DNA of 64,000 nucleotides from Physcousia sp015060555 (GCA_015060555.1 SUYG01000044.1:1-64000), one strand, 5' to 3'. Positions 17,588 to 27,827 are shown, counted from the first letter of the stretch. Notes: generated from the sequence alone by a model not told the origin. Numbers and translations are program-made.

Positions 17588-17764
17588 AGAAGATTCATCG
17601 GCTACATCCACAACTACATCATCAATCAGGCGAAAAATCTGTTGATGCAAGGTCATAACATCAGCGAAACCTCCCGCCTACTCGGCTTCGACTTCCCCCA
17701 TCACTTTACCCGCCTCTTCAAGCGCATCACGGGCCTCACTCCCAGCGAGTTTGTTGGGAAATAA
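17588..17764 (+). pseudogene. Remnant of an AraC-family regulator, C-terminal HTH
   Basis: Read from 17594, the plus strand encodes FIGYIHNYIINQAKNLL...SRLLGFDFPHHFTRLFKR and ends TPSEFVGK. This matches the second helix-turn-helix of AraC/XylS regulators (G-F-x-x-x-x-x-F-x-R-x-F-K-R). The rest of the gene is absent and a stop lies just upstream in frame. It is a decayed fragment beside the GH3 gene, which it may once have regulated. Confidence 0.7.
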
Positions 17765-17900
17765 TCAACCATAACTTTAAAGTCCGTAGGGATAAGTAAG
17801 CAAGATGTTTCGGAATTAAAATTTATCGAAGAATCATGAAAAAGGACGTAGGAACGATAGATTATTTACAGAAAACGCATTCAATAATTAGAATTTTGAC

Positions 17901-17908
17901 TACTTTTG
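17901..17908 (+). promoter_or_regulatory. -7 promoter box for the GH3 gene
   Basis: TACTTTTG matches TAnnTTTG, 65 bases upstream of the chosen GH3 start. Its position downstream of an earlier in-frame ATG (17836) is one reason to reject that ATG. Confidence 0.5.
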
Positions 17909-17973
17909 CGGTTATAATTCACGATAAAACGTTTAAGAGAAATAAAATACACACCATTTTATCGGTAACAAGT

Positions 17974-20268
17974 ATGAAAAAACAGTTGGCAGTGATACTA
18001 AGTGCAGCTATGAGCCTGCTCTCAGAGAATGTAAAAGCACAGGATGCGATGACGCAGTTCATCGACGAACTGATGGGGCGCATGACGCTGGAAGAGAAGC
18101 TGGGACAACTGAACCAGCAGCCCTCCGACGAGATCTCAACGGGGCCTGTGGTGGGCTCGAATGCGAGCAGGTTGGCTGCCGAGGGCAAGCTGGGCTCCAT
18201 CTTCAACATCCGGGATGTGGAGAAGATTCATGCCCTGCAGAAGGTGGCGGTGGAGCAGAGCCGGCTGGGCATCCCCATCCTCTTCGGCATGGATGTGATC
18301 CACGGCTACCAGACCATCTTCCCGCTGCCGCTGGGCATGGCCAGCACATGGGACATGGAGGCTGTCAGGGAAGCGGCGCACATCGCTGCCGTGGAGGCCT
18401 CGGCTAACGGCGTGGCATGGACCTTCAGTCCGATGGTGGACATCGCACTCGATGCCCGCTGGGGACGACAGGCCGAGGGCGCAGGCGAAGACCCGTACTT
18501 GGGCAGTCAGGTGGCTGCGGCAATGGTGAAGGGCTACCAGGGCGACGTGTTCAGTCCGCAAGGAACGGGCACGGGCATCATGGCCTGCGTGAAGCACTTC
18601 GCGCTCTACGGTGCAGCGGAGGCGGGACTCGACTACAACACAGTGGATATGAGCCATCTGCGCATGTACAATCAGTATTTTCCACCTTATAAGGCTGCCG
18701 TGGAGGCGGGTGCGGGTAGCGTGATGTCGTCGTTCAACATCGTGGATGGCATTCCGGCCACTGCCAACCGATGGCTGCTGACGGATGTGCTGCGCCGCCA
18801 GTGGGGATTCAGCGGCATGGTGGTCACCGACTATGCCTCCATCCACGAGATGACGAGCCACGGACTGGGAAGCCTCAAGGACAACGCCGCACGAGCGCTG
18901 CTGGCAGGCACAGACATGGACATGTGCGCCAACGGCTTCATCGGCACGCTGCGGCAGTCGCTCGAAGAGGGCAAGGTGACGATGGAGGACATCGACCGTG
19001 CTTGTCGCCACGTGCTGGAGGCAAAGTACAAGTTGGGACTCTTCCGCGCCCCCTACCGTTTCGGCAGCAAGGCACAGGCCGCGAAGGTGACCTATTGCGA
19101 GGAACACCGCCAAGCAGCCCGGCGCATCACCGCCGAGAGCTTCGTGCTGCTGAAGAACGGCACAGAGGACAGCCCTCTCCTACCCCTGCAACCCCAAGGA
19201 ACCATCGCCCTCATAGGCCCCCTCATCGACACCCGCACGGACATCACCGGCTCATGGTCGATGGCGCAGGATGCTTCGAAATACACGACGCTGCGTGAAG
19301 GCTTCCAGCGGGCGTTGGCGGGTAAGGCCACGCTGCTGTGCGCCCAGGGCTGCAACCTGATAGACAATGCTCGCACACAGGAAGCGGTGGCACGCGGCCA
19401 TGGCTGCGAACCGATACCCTTTGTGGATAGCGACGCAGCCCTCGCCGAGGCAATCAGCATTGCCCAGAAGGCCGATGTAATCATCTGTGCCATGGGAGAG
19501 TGTGCATGGATGAACAGCGAGGGCACCAGCCGCAGCAACCTGGAGCTGTACCCGCCACAGCGCCGCCTGCTGGCAGCACTCGCGGAGACGGGCAAGCCTG
19601 TCGTGCTGCTCAACTTCGCCGGACGCGCCACGGTGCTGACATGGGAAAGCCAGCATGTGGATGCTATCATGAATGTGTGGTACGGCAGCGAGTGCGCTGA
19701 TGCGCTGTGCGATGTGCTCTTCGGACGGGTGTCACCCTCAGGCCGTCTCACCGTGTCGATGCCGCATGCCACCGGACAGGAACCGCTCTATTACAACCGT
19801 CTGCCTACAGGGCGCCCAGTTCCCGATGGGACCGTAGATTATCGCGTGTGGAGCCCCAACTACCTGGATGCTGTGCAGGGGCCGCTCTATCCCTTCGGCT
19901 ACGGCCTCACCTACAGCCGCTTCAACTACTCGGACATCCGCCTGAGCAGCACCGCGATGTCAGCGGACGGCGCCATTACCGCTTCCATCACGCTGACGAA
20001 CACGGGTGAGCGCGAAGCCACAGAGGTGGTGCAACTCTATATCCACGACAAGGTCGCCAGCATCAGCCGCCCCGTGAAGGAGCTGAAGGACTTCCAGCGC
20101 GTCACCCTGCAGGCAGGAGAAAGCCGCGACGTGGAGTTCCACATCACGGCTGACGAACTGAAATTCTACAACTATGACCTCGACTATGTCCTGGAGCCCG
20201 GTGACTTCGAGGTGATGATCGGGCCCAACTCACACGACGTAAAGGGAGCCCTCATCAGGGTTGAGTGA
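17974..20268 (+). CDS. Glycoside hydrolase family 3 beta-glucosidase/xylosidase-like
   Basis: A 764-residue periplasmic or secreted GH3 enzyme of the BglX type. The start at 17974 gives a proper signal peptide (MKKQLAVILSAAMSLLSENVKA); the upstream ATG at 17836 would place about 46 unrelated residues before it. The first domain has the F-G-M-D-V-I-H-G-Y segment and the K-H-F motif; the nucleophile is Asp286 in V-V-T-D-Y-A. A second alpha/beta sandwich and a C-terminal fibronectin-III-like domain follow, the usual family order. The substrate is a beta-linked glucoside, xyloside or similar. Its 3' end overlaps the convergent GH2 gene by 14 bases. Confidence 0.9.
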   Translation: MKKQLAVILSAAMSLLSENVKAQDAMTQFIDELMGRMTLEEKLGQLNQQPSDEISTGPVVGSNASRLAAEGKLGSIFNIRDVEKIHALQKVAVEQSRLGIPILFGMDVIHGYQTIFPLPLGMASTWDMEAVREAAHIAAVEASANGVAWTFSPMVDIALDARWGRQAEGAGEDPYLGSQVAAAMVKGYQGDVFSPQGTGTGIMACVKHFALYGAAEAGLDYNTVDMSHLRMYNQYFPPYKAAVEAGAGSVMSSFNIVDGIPATANRWLLTDVLRRQWGFSGMVVTDYASIHEMTSHGLGSLKDNAARALLAGTDMDMCANGFIGTLRQSLEEGKVTMEDIDRACRHVLEAKYKLGLFRAPYRFGSKAQAAKVTYCEEHRQAARRITAESFVLLKNGTEDSPLLPLQPQGTIALIGPLIDTRTDITGSWSMAQDASKYTTLREGFQRALAGKATLLCAQGCNLIDNARTQEAVARGHGCEPIPFVDSDAALAEAISIAQKADVIICAMGECAWMNSEGTSRSNLELYPPQRRLLAALAETGKPVVLLNFAGRATVLTWESQHVDAIMNVWYGSECADALCDVLFGRVSPSGRLTVSMPHATGQEPLYYNRLPTGRPVPDGTVDYRVWSPNYLDAVQGPLYPFGYGLTYSRFNYSDIRLSSTAMSADGAITASITLTNTGEREATEVVQLYIHDKVASISRPVKELKDFQRVTLQAGESRDVEFHITADELKFYNYDLDYVLEPGDFEVMIGPNSHDVKGALIRVE

Positions 20269-23200
20269 ACTCTATCTCTACGATGCGCAGTTCGTTCTTC
20301 GTCTCACCACCATTCTTTGCCTTGAAGAGGTCGAGCTCGCCGGCGGCAGGCTCTGCCACCTCCACGATACCGCCGAAGGCATCCTCATCCTTGCCGGCGC
20401 CCTTGAGGCGGATGGTGATCTCATCGGTTCTGACACGCTTGGAGGGTGTCAGATGTATGTATCCGAGGCTGCGCTCTGTCTCGCCGCTCCAGATGAGCTG
20501 CTTGCCCGCATAGACCTCCAGGGGATAGCTGCGCAGACGCCAGCCAGTGAGTTTAAGGCAGATGTCATCAACAACAGCCTTTTCTGCCAGCTTGTAGGTT
20601 ATCCAAGCGGTGGAGAGGCGGCCATCGTTCTTCCACTCTGAGAGTTCGTTGTCATCGAAGCTGCGAGCAGCGTGCTCGCTGTCATAGCCGGCCTTGGCAG
20701 AAGCGATGGCAATGCCGCGGGCCTGCTGGGTGTAGGAAGGAGTGAGCGGTGTCTCGCCACGAAGGAATGACGAATGAGGAATGACGAAGGACGAATCATC
20801 TTTCAACTTTAAACTTTCAACTTTCAACTCCACTGCTGGCAGCCCTTCAGCGTGCGCGGTGAGGCGGATGGTGCCTGCGGTGGTGGTCGTGCGCACGAGG
20901 ACGCGGTTGACGCCACACTCCACAGGAAGCGATGTCGCGCCGACGTAGTTATCTGAGATATTCTTGGTGGCGGCAGCGTCGAGGAGTCCCTCAGGACGGT
21001 TGTCATCGGGGCGCTGAAGGCTTTGGTTGTTACGTGTAGCGATGCCGCCAATCCATGTGGCTTCGCCATCCAGCTCGAAGTGAATCATGCGGTCATCAAG
21101 GGGACAACGACGGCCTTGGGCATCCACCACTTCCACCTGGAAGAGCACCATGTCAGCACCATCGGCCTTCGTGCCTTCGGGATTCTTGATGGCCGTGAGT
21201 TTCAGTTGGTAAGGTTCACCGGTGCTTTCCAGCTTGTATCGACTTCCATCGGAGCCTACCGCCTCGAGCGTACCAGGTTCAGACGGCACATTCTCGAAGG
21301 TGAAGAGGTAGCGATACTGCTGCTTGCCTTTGCCCAACGAGCGGCCATTGAGGAAGAGCTCGACAGCGTCGGCAGTGGAGACGACATAGACAGGGAGAGC
21401 GGGGGAAGGGTCTTGGTAGTTCCAATGCCCTACGATGTAAGTCATGGGCTGTTCAGGTTCCACCCATCCGTTCCACATCACCTGATGGGCATAGAAAGCA
21501 TCCTTGGGGATGCGCATGGCATCCACGACACCGCTGGTGCGGTAATTCGACTCGCCGCGATGGTGGGTATTCGTATCGGAGAAGACAATCTTCACGCCGC
21601 CCGAGGACACACGTGTGCCAGTGCCGGGACGTTCACGCCAATAGTCGTACCAACGGCGCACCATCTCGATGGCGAACTGGTCCATATTGTGGTTGTACTC
21701 CGTGGCGGGCTTGCCACGATAGAGCGGGCCGTCGCCTTCCTTGTGGTAGGGGTAGCTCCACTCGTTCCAGTACTTGCGCAGGCCCTCATCACGACAGTAT
21801 TCCATGGCCCACATGGGGTGTTTCTTTGACTTGTTGATATACAGCATCTCGCCGCCATACTCCGCCTCGTCGATGTCCAGCATCTCGCGACTGCCGATGG
21901 CACGTCCGCCATGCGGGTCGTACTGGTCACGGATGGCTTTCATCTCCAGCATGTGTTCGCGACTGATGCTCTCGTTACCACTCTCATAGAAGAGGATGCT
22001 GGGGTTGTTGCGGTTGTAGATGATGGCATAGCGCATGAGGGCTGTGCGCTGCTGCCAGCGTGCGCCCTCGACGTCCTTCTCGGAATCTCCGGCGGGCATG
22101 GCCTGAGGCAGTCCTACGCGGTCACAACTCTCAATGTCCTGTTTCCACGGCGTCACGTGCATCCAGCGCACCATGTTGCCGCCGCTTTCCACCATTAAGC
22201 CGTTGCTGTAGTCGCTGAGCCAGGCAGGCACGCTGATGCCAACGCCGGGCCACTCGTTGGAGGTGCGCTGGGCGTAGCCATGAACCATCATCACGCGGTC
22301 GTTGAGCCAAATCTTACCCTCGCCGAAGCGGGTCTTGCGGAAGCCGGTGCGAAGAGATTGGGCGTCAACGGGTGAACCGTTGACCTCAAGGGAGGTGCGG
22401 ACGGTGTAGAGGTAGCCGTAGCCCCACGACCAGAAATGAAGGCCGCTGACGGGCTGCTGGACCTTGGCAACGAGGGTCTCTCCGGGTTGGATAGTGATGG
22501 GGTCGCCGTGGAACTGCGCCACTTCGCGGCCATCCATGTCAAACAGCTGCACATTATATATAAATGTACGCGGGAGGGAGTCCTCGTTCCTTACCTCTGA
22601 CTCCGCATGAATGACTGCCTTATGGCCAGGGATATCGAAGTCGGTGGCATAGACATAGGTGCCAGTAGTGCCAAGGTCGGAATAGAGGGGCAGGGTCTGA
22701 TAGAGCTTACCCGTCACATGGAGCCATACATTCTTCGGCAGGCCGCCGTAGTTGGCATTGAAGTTGCGGTCGTTCCATTGGTAGCGGCTGTTGAGCACAC
22801 GGTCGCGGTAGGTCCAGCTGTTGTCGCAGCGCACGGCCAGCACATTCTCACCCTCCTTGATGTAAGGTGTCAGGTCGAAGCCGAAGGCCATCACGCCATT
22901 GTCGCTGAAACCCACCTTTTGGCCGTTCAGCCACACGTCAGCGCCTTGCCGTGCTCCCTCGAACTCGATGAAGACCTTAGCCTCTTTAAACTTTAAACTA
23001 TCCGCTTTAAACTCTTTTCGATACCAAACGACGGTGTCGGTGAGATCCACGATATCCTTGCGAAAGGCCTCGTCGCCGTTGAAAGCATAGGGAAGCGTGA
23101 CATGCTGCCATGCCGCATCATCGTAATCAGGCTTCGCCGCCTCCGCAGACTCCCCCACGGCCAGCAGCCAGTCAGCGTTGAAGTTCAGCTTCTGACGCTC

Positions 23201-23272
23201 AAAGGCTGATGCACCATGGAGCGAGAGAAAGAGGAAGAAGATAAGGAGAGAAGGAACAAGGAAACGTCTCAT
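20255..23272 (-). CDS. Glycoside hydrolase family 2 beta-galactosidase-like
   Basis: A secreted GH2 enzyme of 1005 residues with an N-terminal signal peptide (about 1-23). The jelly-roll sugar-binding domain covers residues 30-190, an immunoglobulin-like domain follows, and the TIM barrel carries acid/base Glu434 in G-N-E and the likely nucleophile Glu491 in W-A-M-E-Y. The C-terminal region has further beta domains. Two stretches look like in-frame repeat insertions: E-F-K-A-D-S-L-K-F-K-E-A-K (87-99) and K-V-E-S-L-K-L-K-D-D-S-S-F-V-I-P-H-S-S-F (encoded about 20761-20829). Beside PL11 it probably removes galactose residues from rhamnogalacturonan I side chains or lyase products. Confidence 0.87.
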   Translation of the reverse strand: MRRFLVPSLLIFFLFLSLHGASAFERQKLNFNADWLLAVGESAEAAKPDYDDAAWQHVTLPYAFNGDEAFRKDIVDLTDTVVWYRKEFKADSLKFKEAKVFIEFEGARQGADVWLNGQKVGFSDNGVMAFGFDLTPYIKEGENVLAVRCDNSWTYRDRVLNSRYQWNDRNFNANYGGLPKNVWLHVTGKLYQTLPLYSDLGTTGTYVYATDFDIPGHKAVIHAESEVRNEDSLPRTFIYNVQLFDMDGREVAQFHGDPITIQPGETLVAKVQQPVSGLHFWSWGYGYLYTVRTSLEVNGSPVDAQSLRTGFRKTRFGEGKIWLNDRVMMVHGYAQRTSNEWPGVGISVPAWLSDYSNGLMVESGGNMVRWMHVTPWKQDIESCDRVGLPQAMPAGDSEKDVEGARWQQRTALMRYAIIYNRNNPSILFYESGNESISREHMLEMKAIRDQYDPHGGRAIGSREMLDIDEAEYGGEMLYINKSKKHPMWAMEYCRDEGLRKYWNEWSYPYHKEGDGPLYRGKPATEYNHNMDQFAIEMVRRWYDYWRERPGTGTRVSSGGVKIVFSDTNTHHRGESNYRTSGVVDAMRIPKDAFYAHQVMWNGWVEPEQPMTYIVGHWNYQDPSPALPVYVVSTADAVELFLNGRSLGKGKQQYRYLFTFENVPSEPGTLEAVGSDGSRYKLESTGEPYQLKLTAIKNPEGTKADGADMVLFQVEVVDAQGRRCPLDDRMIHFELDGEATWIGGIATRNNQSLQRPDDNRPEGLLDAAATKNISDNYVGATSLPVECGVNRVLVRTTTTAGTIRLTAHAEGLPAVELKVESLKLKDDSSFVIPHSSFLRGETPLTPSYTQQARGIAIASAKAGYDSEHAARSFDDNELSEWKNDGRLSTAWITYKLAEKAVVDDICLKLTGWRLRSYPLEVYAGKQLIWSGETERSLGYIHLTPSKRVRTDEITIRLKGAGKDEDAFGGIVEVAEPAAGELDLFKAKNGGETKNELRIVEIEFTQP

Positions 23273-23278
23273 TTCTTA

Positions 23279-26200
23279 TTATTTTTTCAGGACTTTGACA
23301 CCATTGATTACATATATACCCTTCGTCGCTTGGCGCGCCGAAGACTTATCTTCGGCAATCTTGCGGCCTGCAAGGTCATACACCGCACCCGTCTGAGAGG
23401 GTGCTGCAGCAGGGCTGGTGATGCCCACGGGATCTGCCACCACCCGGATGATGCCCTCTGTGGTGAGGGCTGAAGTGTCCCAAAGGTAACCAGCCTTGGG
23501 AGTTGCGGGCTGCATCGTGACGGTGCCTGACACCGTGACGGCACCAGCACCTGTGAAGACTTGCAGCTCTGCATCATCCACCATCTCGTAGCTGGTGTTG
23601 AGCTCCGTCACGTTGATGACAGGCGATGTCAGCTTCACGGTGCCCGCGACCTTGAAGGCATCGCAGGTGGTACGCGTTGCCGTTGACCTGGTACGCAGTC
23701 GCAGCACAGCACCTGAGTTGAGCGTCAGCGTGCCGTTCACGGTGAGCGTGCCGACAGCTGTTGCCGACTGCCCTGCTCCGAGGGTGCCGTTAGACTGCAC
23801 CACGACGTTCTGTACCTGTCCCGTACCCGTAAGAAGGCCTCCGCTGCGCACGGTGATAGTGCCGGTAGTAGTGGATTTGGAGGTGTTCATGGCCTTCACC
23901 TCACCAGCATAGATGTTGATGGGTCCGGCCGATGCACCTGTCAGCGTCAGCGTGCCGTCGCCGTATTTGTTGAGGGTGGCACCGCTGCCGATGATGCCGG
24001 CAAAGGTGGTGTTCGTGCCAAGGTAACCCACATTCCACACGCTGGTGCTGAGTTGCGCATCGGTAGCAGTTGAGCTGAGGGCTCCAATGCTGTGGGTATA
24101 GCTGTTCTCCGTGCCCATACCCGCCTTGACGCCCACGGCATAGACACCCGCACCAAGGGTAAAGGTACCCTTCTGCAAGTTCATGGCGCTGACCAGGCGG
24201 AACTGTCCGCTGGTGGGGTTGAGGACGCCCTCGAAATCTGCCATATTGGTGGAGAAGTCGCCACGCACGTAGGGGAAACTAATCTTAATGGTGCCCTCGC
24301 CCGTCCACTTTCCACGGACATTGCAACGCTGTCCGGCATTGACAGTGAGCGTCTTGCCCTTGGCAACGGTAATAGTATTGGCAAGTGTCGGTGTGGTGCT
24401 GGTGGAATTGCTGTCGAAGATGGTGATAGCGGCATTACCCGTCACATCAATCGTGGAGCTGGCAGTTCCGAAAGTGGTGTTCCATACACCCATGGCCAGC
24501 GTGCCTGCATTCAGCTCGGTGGACTTCCAGGTGTTGTTGCCCGCATAGGTGATGTTGAGCTGTCCGCTGCCCTTCTTCACCAAACGGCCATTGCCCTGGA
24601 TGATACCCTTGAGAGAAGTGACACCGCTGTTTATCTGTATGGTGGCCTCATCGTTGATGGTGAGGCCGCGATTGGTGGCAGTATTCGTATTGGAGACGAT
24701 AAGCGTAGCCTTGCCTATCTGCCAATTCGTTGCGACAGTGCCGGCAGCACCGATGCTACTGGGCAGACCGCCGTCAGCAAGCTCCGCCACGGTGACAGTG
24801 CCGCTGTTGATGATGGTCTTGCCGGTGTAGTTGCTGTTTATGGCATTGAGCGTTACGCGGCCCTGACCGTTCATGACAAGGTCGCCTGTGCCAGTGATAC
24901 CACCTGTGCCACTAAGAGTGAGTGATTTCGTGTTGTTCTCGAAGGTCACGCTGCTCACGGGCATCAGTTCATTCGTTTGGATGGTAGTCTTCACAACATC
25001 GTCATCGAAGACGATGGCATCGCCGGCCACAAATTCCGTAGCTTCATCGTTGAGTGTGAAGTTAGCTGTCTGATAGTCCCACAGCGTGCTCTCAGCACCT
25101 GTCCAACGTACACCCTGGGCAGCCTGACGCTGCTCATGGATGACGAGCCACAACGCGTGGTTTTCATCGACGATATTGTAGGAAAGCCCCTGCAGACCAC
25201 GCACGGCAACCTGTGTGAGCTTGCCAGTGAACTGCCCCGTATATTCCAACAGCTTGAAGCGGGCAGGCTGAGGTTTTGCGACATCGGGCACGACGGTGAA
25301 GACGAGCTGTCCGTTGGCGCCGAGGGTGAGGTCACCTTCTACTCTGACGAGGTCTGCGGCAGCATCGGCATCCTTGATGTCAGCCTCCACAAACATACGC
25401 TTGTCGATGGTGAGGCCCTGCTTAAGGGTTATCACACCGAGGTCACCGGCGGCAGCGCCCGGCATCAGACGGCAGCCCTCGTAGTTGAGGGCCCCTTCGA
25501 GGTTCAGTTTACCTGTCACCACGGCATTACCGGCCAACGTGCCGCGAGCGCGCAGATCGATGTCGCCCTGTACGGTCGTGTTCACCTCCAGAATGCCCTC
25601 GGAGATGAAAGTGCCTCCCGTGTGGTTGAGCGGGGTGTTGACGATGAAACGCCCCTGCTGACCCTTCCAGAATTGCAGGTTACCCTCCACCGAGCCTGTG
25701 CCGCCGAGGGTGATGCTCTGATTACGCACAGGCATCGCATAGATGACAGAGGGCGAGAAGGCGCTATTGAGGGTGAAGGTCTGAGCCGGATAGGTAAGGT
25801 CGAAAAGCACGCTCTTGCCGCTGGCATAGGCGGCAGTAGCGGAGCGGTCGAAGGTTACGAACTGACCATCGGCCTTCGCCACGAGGTCGGTGACCATGCA
25901 AGGCGGCAGTTGTGGACGTGGCATATCATAGCCAAGATAAAAGCCCGGATTGGGACTCTGATAGTAGCCCTTCGTGGTGCAGTCGCCGCTATAGTGCGGG
26001 TCTTGCTGCAGGCAGTAGATGAAGTCGGCGTCGGAGGCATAGTCTGTAGTGACGCCCGTGATGCCTACGATGACACCGCTCTCCTTGTGCAGCAGGATGA
26101 GTTCCTCACGCCAGTCGCCGATGATGTCGCCCCAGAAGGCGGCGCGCTTGGCATAGACGGTGGTGTAGCGGTAGTTGCTGAGCTTGGCAAATTCCACCTC

Positions 26201-27763
26201 ACGCCCCTTGAAAAAATCCTGGATATAGACATTGTAATGGCTGTCGCTGGTCTGCACCACCTCGCGGTCCAACTCGTTGTCCCACCAGATGCCCTCGCAG
26301 GGGTATTGGTTCTCGTATTCGGTGATGAGATTGCCCTGTGCGTCATAGACCTTACCGTCCATGGTGGACCACATCTCCCAACCCAGGTGATTCTTGTCGA
26401 TATCCATGCACTCGCCGCGACCGATGTCGCCCACGGCAGAGAGATACCATTTCTTGATGAACTCACCCGTGCGGGCATCGTAGAGCACCTGGCCCAGCAT
26501 GTCGGGAGCATACTGCTGGATAGCAAAAGTTTCGAGGCCGGGGCGCTCGGGGTCGATGTCGCTGGTGCGGAAGCGGTCGCCATGGCTGATGCCAGTATTG
26601 AAGAGGATGCTGCCGTCGTGGTCCATCGTATAACCGCCTACTATCATCTCATCACGGCCATCGCCATCCATATCTCCCACGCGGATCTGATGGAAAGCGG
26701 GCGCACTCGTCGGCGTGTTGAAAAGTTCTTTCAAAGCACCGGCCTTGCCGCTGCTGAAGTCGTAGGCTACACCTATATTATAATAATGGTGGTCGCCGCC
26801 CGTGCCACGCATGTGCCACTCCATGACGACGGCCGGATGAATGCCATCGTGATAGAAGACACCCATGTGGCCTACGTGCTTATTGTACTCGTCGCCCATC
26901 AGCGAGGCGCGGTTAGTGCGGTTGTAATGTTGATTGTAGCTCTGCTCGATGCTGGCCTTCTCACAACCCTTCATACCGTCGATGACAGAGATGTAGCGGG
27001 GTGCATTACGAGTGGACTGGGTCTCGTAGTCGATGATGCCGTCGCCGTCGCTGTCCCCTGTCGTTTTCCCCTTCACGAAGAGTCCGAAGGTTTTCTCGTC
27101 GGCATCCCAGAATTGGGTGCCGTCAGAGGCTTGGATAATGACATCACCCAATCCGTCGCAGTCCATGTCGGCGACCGTTATCTGATCATCCTGGCCGGCG
27201 CATGACAGCTCGTTGGGGCCCAGCTTCACCGTCCAGAGGTGCTCACCAGTGCGCAGGTAGCCCTCCACGTAGCAATCCAAGGCGTTTGTATTCGACTTAC
27301 GGTTGACCACGTAGTCCATCTCACCATCGCCATCGAGGTCAATAGGCCATACGTAGGCCGTATTGAAGTCTGCTGAAGCAAGTGGTGATCCGCCTTTCTC
27401 GAAATTGATGTCCACGAAAATGTTGCGCATGTCGAAGCTCTTCCGCGTGAAAGGTATGCTTTGCGGCTGTTCGACACCTTCGGGAGTGACAAGACTCACT
27501 GTGACCTTAGCCCCTGTAGGAATCATCCCGGTAGTTGTCTTCCAATAGGTGCGGGAGGTCGTTGTTGCCAGAGAGCCGTTGACATACACCTTGTACTGTG
27601 CATTCTCAGGTTCCTGAGCCAGACGACGCCACGTGACTGTCACATTACTGCCGTTGGCAACGGCGACAACGCCGCGGCCCAACGTCTGCTGCATACGCTG
27701 TGCTACATTCATCTGCGGCAGCAACATCATGCCTGCCAACAGGAAGTATCGGAAAAGTTTCAT
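23279..27763 (-). CDS. PL11 rhamnogalacturonan lyase with long PATR-type beta-helix extension
   Basis: A very large secreted protein of 1494 residues. After the signal peptide (1-21), residues 25-620 match family 11 polysaccharide lyases, with repeated D-x-D-G-D-G calcium loops (DLDGDGEMD, DMDCDGLGD, DSDGDGIID, DMDGDGRDE) of the eight-bladed propeller; these enzymes cut rhamnogalacturonan I by beta-elimination. Most PL11 enzymes end near residue 620. Here about 800 residues of repeating beta-helix follow, with motifs such as T-G-G-T-F-I-S-E-G-I-L-E-V and Y-T-G-K-T-I-I-N-S-G-T-V-T-V, which match passenger-associated transport repeats (PATR). The C-terminus VYDLAGRKIAEDKS...GIYVINGVKV is a type IX-like sorting tail. 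It lies 6 bases upstream of the GH2 gene and is probably co-transcribed with it. Confidence 0.88.
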   Translation of the reverse strand: MKLFRYFLLAGMMLLPQMNVAQRMQQTLGRGVVAVANGSNVTVTWRRLAQEPENAQYKVYVNGSLATTTSRTYWKTTTGMIPTGAKVTVSLVTPEGVEQPQSIPFTRKSFDMRNIFVDINFEKGGSPLASADFNTAYVWPIDLDGDGEMDYVVNRKSNTNALDCYVEGYLRTGEHLWTVKLGPNELSCAGQDDQITVADMDCDGLGDVIIQASDGTQFWDADEKTFGLFVKGKTTGDSDGDGIIDYETQSTRNAPRYISVIDGMKGCEKASIEQSYNQHYNRTNRASLMGDEYNKHVGHMGVFYHDGIHPAVVMEWHMRGTGGDHHYYNIGVAYDFSSGKAGALKELFNTPTSAPAFHQIRVGDMDGDGRDEMIVGGYTMDHDGSILFNTGISHGDRFRTSDIDPERPGLETFAIQQYAPDMLGQVLYDARTGEFIKKWYLSAVGDIGRGECMDIDKNHLGWEMWSTMDGKVYDAQGNLITEYENQYPCEGIWWDNELDREVVQTSDSHYNVYIQDFFKGREVEFAKLSNYRYTTVYAKRAAFWGDIIGDWREELILLHKESGVIVGITGVTTDYASDADFIYCLQQDPHYSGDCTTKGYYQSPNPGFYLGYDMPRPQLPPCMVTDLVAKADGQFVTFDRSATAAYASGKSVLFDLTYPAQTFTLNSAFSPSVIYAMPVRNQSITLGGTGSVEGNLQFWKGQQGRFIVNTPLNHTGGTFISEGILEVNTTVQGDIDLRARGTLAGNAVVTGKLNLEGALNYEGCRLMPGAAAGDLGVITLKQGLTIDKRMFVEADIKDADAAADLVRVEGDLTLGANGQLVFTVVPDVAKPQPARFKLLEYTGQFTGKLTQVAVRGLQGLSYNIVDENHALWLVIHEQRQAAQGVRWTGAESTLWDYQTANFTLNDEATEFVAGDAIVFDDDVVKTTIQTNELMPVSSVTFENNTKSLTLSGTGGITGTGDLVMNGQGRVTLNAINSNYTGKTIINSGTVTVAELADGGLPSSIGAAGTVATNWQIGKATLIVSNTNTATNRGLTINDEATIQINSGVTSLKGIIQGNGRLVKKGSGQLNITYAGNNTWKSTELNAGTLAMGVWNTTFGTASSTIDVTGNAAITIFDSNSTSTTPTLANTITVAKGKTLTVNAGQRCNVRGKWTGEGTIKISFPYVRGDFSTNMADFEGVLNPTSGQFRLVSAMNLQKGTFTLGAGVYAVGVKAGMGTENSYTHSIGALSSTATDAQLSTSVWNVGYLGTNTTFAGIIGSGATLNKYGDGTLTLTGASAGPINIYAGEVKAMNTSKSTTTGTITVRSGGLLTGTGQVQNVVVQSNGTLGAGQSATAVGTLTVNGTLTLNSGAVLRLRTRSTATRTTCDAFKVAGTVKLTSPVINVTELNTSYEMVDDAELQVFTGAGAVTVSGTVTMQPATPKAGYLWDTSALTTEGIIRVVADPVGITSPAAAPSQTGAVYDLAGRKIAEDKSSARQATKGIYVINGVKVLKK

Positions 27764-27827
27764 AACTTAAAATTCGCTAGTGAAGTGAAAACGGATATGT
27801 TCCCTAACATAATTGATTGCGGTTTTC

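Noticed and set aside
17836..17973. An N-terminal extension of the GH3 protein by 46 residues
   Set aside because: The extension precedes the signal peptide and covers the promoter box.
24977..27205. A 742-residue open frame on the plus strand
   Set aside because: It lies entirely opposite the PL11 gene, whose lyase motifs and calcium loops are clear. The plus frame is open only because of codon bias in a GC-rich gene.
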